From: Proteobacteria bacterium UBA1847
Lineage (GTDB): Bacteria; Pseudomonadota; Gammaproteobacteria; Steroidobacterales; Woeseiaceae
Direction: 5' to 3'
Assembly (NCBI GenBank): GCA_002338605.1
Contig: DDIP01000252.1
Location: forward strand, 1 to 6,175
DNA: 6,175 bases
Each line of letters opens with the position of its first letter. Position 1 is the stretch's first letter. Both the position numbers and the translations under genes were made by a program. Positions 1-5,525 of the stretch are shown here, one piece after another. The notes under the pieces were generated by a model. It saw nothing but the letters and a program-made list of their open reading frames with translations, ran no database searches and was not told the DNA's origin.

Positions 1-59
1 TGGGCAGTTGTGGTGACTGCCACCATAATTAGGATGATTAGGGTGAGGGTGCGGTGCAT
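1..59 (-). CDS. N-terminus of a probable exported protein (partial, runs off the left edge)
   Basis: An ATG at 59-57 opens a frame that stays open to the window edge and encodes MHRTLTLIILIMVAVTTTA, followed by a split codon (CA-) for His or Gln. This reads like a signal peptide: a basic His-Arg pair, then a hydrophobic core of about eleven residues (LTLIILIMVAV), then small polar residues ending in Ala, where signal peptidase I could cut. The start lies 22 bases inside the 3' end of the glpQ-like gene in another frame, as in tightly packed operons. No good Shine-Dalgarno sequence precedes it (the upstream bases are a run of A), so translation may depend on coupling to the gene before it. With only 19 codons visible, no function can be given. 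A chance open frame is possible, although the hydrophobic pattern argues against it. Confidence 0.5.
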   Translation of the reverse strand, partial: MHRTLTLIILIMVAVTTTA

Positions 60-1087
60 TTTTTTGCTACGAGGTCGGGAAAGTCGGTAAAAAGGCCGTC
101 AACGTTCAATTTGTCAATGGTGAATTCGAGGAGGTCCTCGAAGGTTTTGAATCCGGGTGGCAGGTCGTCCTTGCGAAATGTATAGGGATGCACGGCAAGC
201 CCTGCCTGGTGTGCCCGCGAGACGAGGCCGGAATCCCTGATCGCCCCTTTCGCGCCGACCCGATACAGTCGATCAACCCAGGGCCCGATGCCGTCAACCG
301 TCCTGGCCAGCTGTTTGAGTCCTCGCGTCGTTCGCAGGCGATCATAGTCGGTGGTCGATTCCTGCCAGGCATTCTCACCAATTAGCTGAATCAGCTTGAG
401 CCCGCAATTGTGATCTTTGCGTATGCGCACCAGCTCAACGGCGTCAAAGCATTGCACGTAGACCGGGTCCGAGTGTGACGTATAGCCGAAATCCCGCAGG
501 ACCTTGAGAAATGGCGGCGTGATATCGACGCCCTCCTCACGGTGCCAGGCCGGACGCTTGATTTCAGGATAGATACCGACCGGTCGCCCGACGCTTTTTT
601 CGAGGTTCTGAATGAAGGCCAACTCCTCAGCGAATGTGTGAACACGAAATACCTCGCCTGCGGACCGGAAGCGTCCGGGATACACCGGCGCACCATCCGC
701 AGTCGTGCGTTCATGCACGTACAGGCGTTTGATGTCGCTCAACAGAAAATCCTTCGCGTAGAAACGTCCATCGGCACGGTGCCGCCCGGGGAAAAGCTTC
801 GCGACATTGGTTACGCGGTCCAAATGAATGTCGTGCAGGACGATCAACTGACCGTCCTTCGTCGCGACGACGTCTTGCTCGAGATAGTCGGCGCCCATGG
901 TGTAGGCCAGCGCCTTGGCCGGAAACGTGTGCTCCGGGAGGTAGCCCGATGCGCCGCGGTGCGCTATTACAACAGGTCTAATCGGTTGGCCCGTCAGCGT
1001 CGAAACCGGGGAAATCGAGCACCTCCCACCGCGATGTGTCCTCTCCGCGCGCCTGGCGTCGAAGGGCATCGGCAATTTCGCGATCAT
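38..1087 (-). CDS. glpQ: Glycerophosphodiester phosphodiesterase, GlpQ type, no visible signal peptide
   Basis: This enzyme hydrolyses deacylated phospholipids (glycerophosphodiesters) to glycerol-3-phosphate and an alcohol. The match to GlpQ is strong from residue 37 to the end. Visible motifs are the catalytic HRGAS at 43-47, the metal and active-site stretch YLEQD at 68-72 with LHD at 84-86, the GlpQ-type YPGRF at 136-140, YPEIK at 173-177, VQCFD at 211-215, DGIGP at 265-269, HPYT at 300-303 and the closing GLFTDFPD at 331-338. A GDPD TIM barrel fills almost the whole chain. E. coli GlpQ is periplasmic and about 358 residues long. Here the residues before HRGAS are polar and Arg-rich, with no signal peptide, so the product looks cytoplasmic. 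The start is uncertain. ATGs at 1087 and 1069 overlap the TIR-like gene by 110 or 92 bases and lack ribosome sites. An ATT at 1015 has a good one. No ATG, GTG or TTG lies between 1069 and the first motif. The function is secure; the 5' boundary is not. Confidence 0.9.
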   Translation of the reverse strand: MIAKLPMPFDARRAERTHRGGRCSISPVSTLTGQPIRPVVIAHRGASGYLPEHTFPAKALAYTMGADYLEQDVVATKDGQLIVLHDIHLDRVTNVAKLFPGRHRADGRFYAKDFLLSDIKRLYVHERTTADGAPVYPGRFRSAGEVFRVHTFAEELAFIQNLEKSVGRPVGIYPEIKRPAWHREEGVDITPPFLKVLRDFGYTSHSDPVYVQCFDAVELVRIRKDHNCGLKLIQLIGENAWQESTTDYDRLRTTRGLKQLARTVDGIGPWVDRLYRVGAKGAIRDSGLVSRAHQAGLAVHPYTFRKDDLPPGFKTFEDLLEFTIDKLNVDGLFTDFPDLVAKKCTAPSP

Positions 1088-1454
1088 TCCATTCGATGGT
1101 CTCGCCGCAGCGCTGCTCCATTTCGGCCGGCGTTTCGCTTAAGCCGCCGAAGGGGCGGATGGCGACCATGCCTTTGTTATTGGCCTCGGCCACATCCATC
1201 ATGAATCGCACCAGATCGGCGTTCTGATCGTAAACGTCGGGAAGCACGATAATGGCTTCTGATGCCTTGATCTGGGAGATCAGTTCATCCTTGATGGCTT
1301 GCAGGCCGCCCTCTTTGGGTACGTTTTCGGGTTTGCTGACGTTGAGGTAGTAAAACCGGTCGACGCTTTCGAGAAACTCAAAGACACGCAGGTAGTCGAG
1401 GCTCTCATTGAAGGCATGTGTTGCGAATACGGTTATCGGGTTACTTTCTGACAC
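978..1454 (-). CDS. MTH538/ThsB-like TIR-fold protein
   Basis: This is a 158-residue soluble protein resembling the MTH538 (DUF1863) branch of the TIR fold, which includes the ThsB sensors of Thoeris defence. The opening beta strand is ITVFATHAF (7-15), in place of the usual FISH/FVSH strand, and the helix DYLRVFEFLES (20-30) follows. Next come FYYLNVS (35-41), the region 53-65 (AIKDELISQIKAS), the hydrophobic strand AIIVLPDVYD (67-76) and the final helix and strand DLVRFMMDVAEANNKGMVAIRPFG (80-103). The acidic tail is not part of the fold. In TIR NADases a catalytic Glu sits in the helix after the IIVL strand, in a W-V-x-x-E pattern. My alignment by eye puts Met85 there, so NADase or cyclase activity is doubtful. 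The start is taken as GTG at 1454 because AGGAG (1465-1461) lies six bases upstream; a TTG at 1472 is in frame but would contain that ribosome site. The gene is first in the minus-strand run and overlaps glpQ. The fold is likely; the function is unknown. Confidence 0.75.
   Translation of the reverse strand: MSESNPITVFATHAFNESLDYLRVFEFLESVDRFYYLNVSKPENVPKEGGLQAIKDELISQIKASEAIIVLPDVYDQNADLVRFMMDVAEANNKGMVAIRPFGGLSETPAEMEQRCGETIEWNDREIADALRRQARGEDTSRWEVLDFPGFDADGPTD
1021..1027 (-). promoter_or_regulatory. Strong Shine-Dalgarno sequence inside the TIR-like gene, possibly serving glpQ
   Basis: On the minus strand this reads GGGAGGT, close to the ideal anti-16S match. It sits near the 3' end of the TIR-like gene, where it encodes part of Trp-Glu-Val. 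Five bases after it is an ATT codon (1015-1013) in the glpQ frame. ATT is a rare but real start codon in bacteria, as in infC. Starting there would give a 325-residue GlpQ that begins 12 residues before the conserved core and overlaps the upstream gene by only 38 bases. The match may be chance, because the same bases encode protein in the upstream frame. Confidence 0.3.
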
Positions 1455-1460
1455 CTGCTG

Positions 1461-1465
1461 CTCCT
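1461..1465 (-). promoter_or_regulatory. Ribosome binding site that fixes the TIR-like gene start at GTG 1454
   Basis: AGGAG on the minus strand is followed by CAGCAG and then GTG (1454-1452). The six-base spacing is ideal. It favours this GTG over the in-frame TTG at 1472, which lies upstream of the site and would turn it into coding sequence. Confidence 0.6.
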
Positions 1466-1552
1466 GTCTCAATACTACGCGCCAAGTTTAGCGAATAAAA
1501 CGGCACCGTGCGCATAGCACTGCCTTGCGCGTTTCGGTATCGTATGCACCGC

Positions 1553-2287
1553 ATGCGCCTACTCCAATACAATATTCGTTACGCCGTCGGCGGTGGTGCC
1601 AGCATGCATATGCCGTTGCCAGGGGCGGGATTTGTTCTCGGCAACCAGACCGTGCTGCCTGATATTACGAAGTTCATCAAATCGGTCGATCCCGACATTG
1701 TCGGATTAATCGAAGTTGACACCGGGTCGATACGCAGTCGCAAGGTTAATCAGGCAGAAAAGATCGCTGCCGACCTGGGCATGAACACATCCTACGAGAC
1801 CAAGTATGGGGCAAAGTCGTTCAACCAGATGCTGCCGATTGTCAGGAAGCAAGGTAATGCCTTCCTCGCCGCGAGCCGGGTTCACGGCGAAACCTTCCAC
1901 TATTTCGATACCGGCATCAAGCGACTGATCATCGAACTGGAAATGGAGGACTACGCGGTATTTCTGGTGCACCTCTCGCTAAAATACCGGCACCGACACC
2001 TGCAACTGCGCCACCTGTACGACCTTATTCTAAAGACCAGGAAACCGGTCATCGTAACGGGCGATTTCAATACGTTCTGGGGTGAAAACGAGATTTATTT
2101 ATTCATGAAAGCAGCCGGTTTGACGTCGGCCAACGTCGAATGCATACCGACCTATCCCAGCCGTTCGCCTCGCAAGGAACTCGATTTCGTGCTCTACCAG
2201 GACGGAATCGAGGTCACTAACTTCGAGGTCGTGGATGTGCGGCTGTCCGACCACTTACCCATTATTTGTGATTTTGAATTGCGATGA
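1553..2287 (+). CDS. Endonuclease/exonuclease/phosphatase (EEP) family hydrolase
   Basis: This is a metal-dependent phosphodiesterase or phosphomonoesterase of the EEP (DNase I-like) superfamily; its substrate cannot be read from the sequence. It is 244 residues long when started at ATG 1553. All expected active-site blocks are present: LLQYNIR at 3-9 (Asn7), GLIEVD at 51-56 (metal-binding Glu54), FLVHLSL at 137-143 (His140), VTGDFNTFW at 168-176 (Asp171, Asn173), ELDFVL at 209-214 (Asp211) and SDHLPI at 232-237 (catalytic Asp233-His234 pair). There is no signal peptide or membrane segment, so it is probably cytoplasmic. The start at 1553 is chosen because family members usually begin a residue or two before the LLxYNIR strand. 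An ATG at 1544 and a GTG at 1508 are also in frame, and none of the three has a clear ribosome site. The stop overlaps the next gene's start as ATGA, which implies coupled translation. Relatives act on DNA repair sites, inositol phosphates, sphingomyelin and RNA. Confidence 0.85.
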   Translation: MRLLQYNIRYAVGGGASMHMPLPGAGFVLGNQTVLPDITKFIKSVDPDIVGLIEVDTGSIRSRKVNQAEKIAADLGMNTSYETKYGAKSFNQMLPIVRKQGNAFLAASRVHGETFHYFDTGIKRLIIELEMEDYAVFLVHLSLKYRHRHLQLRHLYDLILKTRKPVIVTGDFNTFWGENEIYLFMKAAGLTSANVECIPTYPSRSPRKELDFVLYQDGIEVTNFEVVDVRLSDHLPIICDFELR

Positions 2288-4302
2288 CCATAAAACACTG
2301 GAAAACAGAAAACGATGACAACGGCGTCATGTGGCTTTGCCTGGATTCGCCCGACGCGAAAGCCAATGTGCTTTCATCGGTGGTGCTGGGCGAGCTGAAC
2401 GAGCTCGTTGCTCCGCTGACGCAATCGCCACCGCAAGGCCTGGTGATCTGGTCCGGCAAACAGGAAAGCTTTGTCATGGGTGCCGATATCAACGAATTCA
2501 CGTTGATCGAAACATCGGAACAGGCCTACGAGCAGGTTCGTCTCGGCCAGCAGCTGATGGACAGGATTGAAGCGCTTGAATGCCCGACGGTGACCGTTGT
2601 CAATGGCGTTTGCATGGGCGGTGGACTCGAACTTGCGATGGCGTGCGACTACCGCATCGCATACAAAGGTGACAAGAAGATCCTTGGACTTCCCGAAGTT
2701 AAACTCGGGTTACACCCAGGATTCGGTGGTACGGTTCGCACCGTGCAAATCTGCGGTGTTCGCGCCGGAATGAGCCTGATGCTTACCGGCAATCCGGTTA
2801 CGCCCGGAAAAGCGATGGCTATCGGCCTGGTCGACAGGCTGACAAGCGACGCTGACTGGCGCGAGGATGCGATGTCCCTGATCAGGAGTGCGCCAGCAAA
2901 ACAGCGCGCGCCGTTGCTTGATCGAATCATGAACGTGTCGTTCGTTCGACCGCTGGTTCGTAACCTGTTGCTGAAGCAGGTCCGGGGTAAAGCGCGCAAG
3001 GAGCACTATCCGGCTCCGTACGCGATGATCGATATCTGGACAAAGGACGGTGCATCAAGCGAGACCGGTTACGAGGTCGAGGCCAGGAGTTTTGCCGAGC
3101 TGATGTGCACCGATACATCCCGAAACCTCGTGCGCGTTTTTTTCCTGCAGAGCAGGCTTAAAGCTCAGGGCAACAAGACTGACAAACGCATTAGCCACGT
3201 GCACGTCGTCGGGGCCGGCGTGATGGGTGGCGACATCGCCGCCTGGTGCGCGCTCCGAGGTCACACAGTCACGCTACAGGATCGCGAACAAAAGTATATC
3301 GACCCGGCAATTGAGCGTGGCGCGAAACTGTTCGCAAAACGTATCCGCAATGACGATGAACGCACGGCGACTTCCGCACGATTGAAATCCGACCTCGATG
3401 GCGATGGCGTTGCCAAAGCGGATTTGATTATTGAGGCCATTATCGAGAATCTCGAGGCCAAGCAGGGACTCTACAAGGCACTGCAGGAAAAAATGAAACC
3501 CGGTGCGCTGCTGGCAACAAATACGTCCAGTATCCGGCTGGAAGAATTGCGCACGGTCCTGCGTGAGCCGCGCCGGTTTATCGGCTTGCATTTTTTCAAT
3601 CCAGTTGCGATGTTGCCCCTTGTTGAAGTTATTCGCTGTGAAGACACCGAACAGGATGCACTCGATATCGGATTTGCCTTTACGAAAGGCATTGGTAAAT
3701 TTCCCCTGGAATGCGCGAGCTCGCCGGGATTTGTCGTGAATCGTATTCTCGCGCCTTACATGGGCGAGGCAATGCATCTTGCCGAAGACGGCGTGCCACT
3801 GGCGGCGATTGACGAAGTCGCCGTCAAGTTTGGCATGCCGATGGGTCCGGTCGAACTGGCGGACAGCGTTGGTCTGGATGTTGCCCTGCACGTATCGAAA
3901 GTGCTCGGCGCGGCCTTGAATCGCCCGGTGTCCGCCGGACTGCAGAAAATGGTCGACGACGGGTTGCTAGGGAGGAAATCGGGCCAGGGATACTATCGCT
4001 GGGAGAATGGCAAAGCAGTGAAACCGGCCGCGAAGGACTTTGATTTGCCCGAGGACGTTGAAGATCGTCTGATTCTCTCGATGGTCAACGAAGCGGTGGC
4101 CTGCCTGCACGAAGGTGTTGTCACTGATGCTGATCTTCTCGATGCTGGCGTCATCTTTGGTACGGGCTTTGCGCCGTTCCGGGGCGGCCCCCTGCACTAT
4201 GCCAGGCACAGGGGCACGACATCGATTGTGATGCGGCTCAACGAGCTGGCCAAGGCTCACGGCGAGCGTTTTGAGCCACACAGTGGTTGGTCAGAGCTGT
4301 GA
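2284..4302 (+). CDS. fadJ: Bifunctional enoyl-CoA hydratase / 3-hydroxyacyl-CoA dehydrogenase (FadJ/FadB-type alpha subunit)
   Basis: This protein catalyses two steps of fatty-acid beta-oxidation: hydration of 2-enoyl-CoA and NAD-dependent oxidation of 3-hydroxyacyl-CoA. It is 672 residues long, a little short of E. coli FadJ or FadB (about 715-730). Residues 1-190 form the crotonase domain, with an oxyanion-hole region GADINEF at 66-72 and NGVCMGGGLEL at 107-117. The two catalytic acids are Glu115 and Glu138 (in GLPEVKLG), equivalent to E. coli FadB Glu119 and Glu139. From about 303 comes the NAD-binding Rossmann domain, with GAGVMGG at 310-316, TNTSS at 412-416 and HFFNP at 436-440 carrying the catalytic His436. 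C-terminal dehydrogenase domains follow (PGFVVNRI at 481-488, MPMGP at 518-522, GRKSGQGYY at 563-571, FGTGFAPFRGGP at 625-636). Both activities look intact. Translation begins in the ATGA overlap with the EEP gene and has no ribosome site of its own. No thiolase (FadA/FadI) gene follows. The symbol fadJ is a best guess; a FadB-like or stand-alone member is possible. Confidence 0.92.
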   Translation: MTIKHWKTENDDNGVMWLCLDSPDAKANVLSSVVLGELNELVAPLTQSPPQGLVIWSGKQESFVMGADINEFTLIETSEQAYEQVRLGQQLMDRIEALECPTVTVVNGVCMGGGLELAMACDYRIAYKGDKKILGLPEVKLGLHPGFGGTVRTVQICGVRAGMSLMLTGNPVTPGKAMAIGLVDRLTSDADWREDAMSLIRSAPAKQRAPLLDRIMNVSFVRPLVRNLLLKQVRGKARKEHYPAPYAMIDIWTKDGASSETGYEVEARSFAELMCTDTSRNLVRVFFLQSRLKAQGNKTDKRISHVHVVGAGVMGGDIAAWCALRGHTVTLQDREQKYIDPAIERGAKLFAKRIRNDDERTATSARLKSDLDGDGVAKADLIIEAIIENLEAKQGLYKALQEKMKPGALLATNTSSIRLEELRTVLREPRRFIGLHFFNPVAMLPLVEVIRCEDTEQDALDIGFAFTKGIGKFPLECASSPGFVVNRILAPYMGEAMHLAEDGVPLAAIDEVAVKFGMPMGPVELADSVGLDVALHVSKVLGAALNRPVSAGLQKMVDDGLLGRKSGQGYYRWENGKAVKPAAKDFDLPEDVEDRLILSMVNEAVACLHEGVVTDADLLDAGVIFGTGFAPFRGGPLHYARHRGTTSIVMRLNELAKAHGERFEPHSGWSEL

Positions 4303-4313
4303 CGGGAGTCACA
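4298..4313. promoter_or_regulatory. Perfect CRP-type operator TGTGA-N6-TCACA
   Basis: The sequence TGTGACGGGAGTCACA matches both five-base half-sites of the CRP (cAMP receptor protein) consensus with the correct six-base spacer. The inverted repeat extends one more base on each side, giving CTGTGAC/GTCACAG. Its first half covers the stop codon of the beta-oxidation gene. Its centre is about 160 bases before the start of the CNB-rhodanese gene and about 100 bases before the likely transcription start implied by the -10 element at 4396. The same bases can form a 7-bp RNA hairpin with a GGGA (GNRA) tetraloop, so an mRNA 3'-end role is the main alternative. No run of T follows, so it is not a standard intrinsic terminator. 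The motif is seen directly; binding by CRP or Vfr is inferred. Confidence 0.5.
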
Positions 4314-4395
4314 GAGGACCGGATCACCGAAAATAAACTGTGCGCCGCTTCACGATGCACGCAATGAGCAGTATCCGAAGTCATTGAATTAACGG

Positions 4396-4401
4396 TAGAA
4401 T
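4396..4401 (+). promoter_or_regulatory. Possible -10 promoter element for the CNB-rhodanese gene
   Basis: TAGAAT matches five of six bases of the sigma-70 -10 consensus and lies in the A/T-rich part of the intergenic gap. Bases 16-18 upstream show nothing like TTGACA, and there is no extended TG. A promoter here would be weak or dependent on an activator. It would start transcription near 4408 and leave a leader of roughly 57 bases. Confidence 0.3.
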
Positions 4402-4415
4402 ACCGACCGGAAGAC

Positions 4416-4431
4416 TGGGCCCGACGGCCCA
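4416..4431 (+). other. Short perfect hairpin in the leader of the CNB-rhodanese gene
   Basis: TGGGCC and GGCCCA pair perfectly around a CGAC loop, forming a 6-bp GC-rich stem. It ends 23 bases before the ribosome site. It lacks a T run, so it is not a convincing terminator. It could stabilise the leader or be incidental. Confidence 0.25.
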
Positions 4432-4454
4432 AAGAGCGAATTTTGCATATGGTC

Positions 4455-4458
4455 AGGA
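4455..4458 (+). promoter_or_regulatory. Ribosome binding site of the CNB-rhodanese gene
   Basis: AGGA lies six bases (CAAATA) before the ATG at 4465. It supports that start over an out-of-frame ATG at 4449, which would encode only eight residues. Confidence 0.55.
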
Positions 4459-4464
4459 CAAATA

Positions 4465-5511
4465 ATGTCGGTTGAGCAGGTCAGCGCAGAGCTGCTTCGT
4501 GGCTTTTCGCCACTGGACGGTCTGAAGCGGGACAACCTCGCGGCGCTTGCCCGCAAGGTCCAGATTCGGGAAATGTCGCCCGGCCAGATGCTGTTCAAGG
4601 AAGGCGATACCGAGAAACGGACGCTCTACGTCATCTCGGGCATCCTTGAGATCGTGGACCAGGCAAAAGTCATCGGTACCGTAGAAGGTGGAACGGACGC
4701 GGCCCGTAATCCGGTCGCACCGGTTTACCCGCGGCGTGTTTCAGCCCGAGCGCGAGATCGCGTCCAGTTCATTTCGATCGATAGCGATCTCCTTGACGTG
4801 ATGCTCACCTGGGACCAGACCGGTACTTACGAGGTCTCCGAACTGGCAGGCAAGTCTGACCAGACCAATGAAGACTGGATGACGATGCTGTTGCAGACCA
4901 AGGCATTTCACAAGATTCCGCCGGCGAATATCCAGGCCATCTTTATGCGGATGCAGCAAATCAACTACCGCGCCGGCGATGTGATTCTGAAACAGGGCGC
5001 TGAAGGCGACTATTTCTACGTATTGATTCGTGGCTCCGCACTGGTGACACGCGAGACGCCGTTGAGCAAAGAAGGCATCAAGCTTGCCGCATTGCAGGTT
5101 GGCGATACTTTTGGCGAAGAGGCCCTGATTTCAGAGGCCAAGCGCAATGCGACCGTCACGATGCAAACCGACGGTGCGGTCATGCGCCTCGGCAAGGAAG
5201 ATTTCAAAAAATTGCTCAACGAACCAATGCTGGACTGGGTCAGCAAGGACGAGGCCGACCAACTTGTGCGTGCCGGCGGACAGTGGCTCGATGTTCGATT
5301 GCCGAGCGAATTCGAGAATCAGCACCTCGACGGGGCTTTGAATATCCCCTTGTATTTCATTCGCCTGAAGATCAGCACACTCGACCCGAGCAAGAAATAC
5401 ATCGTCTGCTGCGATACCGGGCGCCGCAGTTCGGCGGGTGCTTACATTTTGAGTGAACGGGGTTACACGGCCTATGTCTTGCGCGGCGGAATCAATCGCG
5501 ACCAGGCCTAG
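4465..5511 (+). CDS. Cyclic-nucleotide-binding protein with two CNB folds and a C-terminal rhodanese domain
   Basis: This 348-residue cytoplasmic protein has no helix-turn-helix and is not a CRP-type transcription factor. Residues 14-115 form a first cNMP-binding fold, including MSPGQMLFKEGDTEKRTLYV. Its phosphate-binding cassette is degenerate: no FGE motif, and ARNPVAPVYPRR in its place. A conserved-looking linker (137-163, DWMTMLLQ, IPPANIQ) leads to a second fold at 147-253. This one has a complete cassette, FGEEAL at 216-221 with Arg227 in RNATV, matching the Glu and Arg that hold the ribose and phosphate of cAMP in CRP. Residues 262-345 are a rhodanese domain with WLDVR at 274-278, HLDGALNIP at 287-295 and the loop CDTGRRS at 316-322, whose Cys316 fits the persulfide-forming cysteine; Cys315 is next to it. 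A cyclic nucleotide may thus control sulfur transfer or a protein-binding rhodanese module. The start is well set: AGGA at 4455-4458 is six bases upstream. The gene appears to have its own promoter and converges with pilZ. Confidence 0.88.
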   Translation: MSVEQVSAELLRGFSPLDGLKRDNLAALARKVQIREMSPGQMLFKEGDTEKRTLYVISGILEIVDQAKVIGTVEGGTDAARNPVAPVYPRRVSARARDRVQFISIDSDLLDVMLTWDQTGTYEVSELAGKSDQTNEDWMTMLLQTKAFHKIPPANIQAIFMRMQQINYRAGDVILKQGAEGDYFYVLIRGSALVTRETPLSKEGIKLAALQVGDTFGEEALISEAKRNATVTMQTDGAVMRLGKEDFKKLLNEPMLDWVSKDEADQLVRAGGQWLDVRLPSEFENQHLDGALNIPLYFIRLKISTLDPSKKYIVCCDTGRRSSAGAYILSERGYTAYVLRGGINRDQA

Positions 5512-5525
5512 GCCGCTGGGCCGAA

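Noticed and set aside
542..1204. A 220-codon open frame on the plus strand
   Set aside because: It lies antisense to the well-supported glpQ and TIR-like genes, and its product is Arg-rich with no recognisable motif. It is a shadow of those genes.
978..1454. A Thoeris defence system
   Set aside because: Only a ThsB-like protein is present. There is no SIR2/SLOG or other effector gene nearby, and the presumed catalytic Glu appears to be Met.
1470..1500. A minus-strand promoter with TAGTAT as the -10 element before the TIR-like gene
   Set aside because: Only four of six bases match, and there is no credible -35 at proper spacing. It is too weak to list.
1508..1552. An extended N-terminus of the EEP protein from GTG 1508
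   Set aside because: The extra 15 residues match no part of the fold, there is no ribosome site, and the GTG lies within an inverted repeat.
3274..3891. A 205-codon open frame on the minus strand
   Set aside because: It lies inside the dehydrogenase half of the beta-oxidation gene, whose catalytic motifs are intact, and it shows no domain of its own.
4297..4314. An intrinsic terminator for the beta-oxidation gene
   Set aside because: A 7-bp stem with a GGGA loop is present, but no T run follows. The CRP-type reading explains the exact half-sites better.
4449..4475. A short upstream frame (ATG at 4449, eight residues) overlapping the start of the CNB-rhodanese gene
   Set aside because: It has no ribosome site of its own and no attenuator-like content. 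It is most likely chance.
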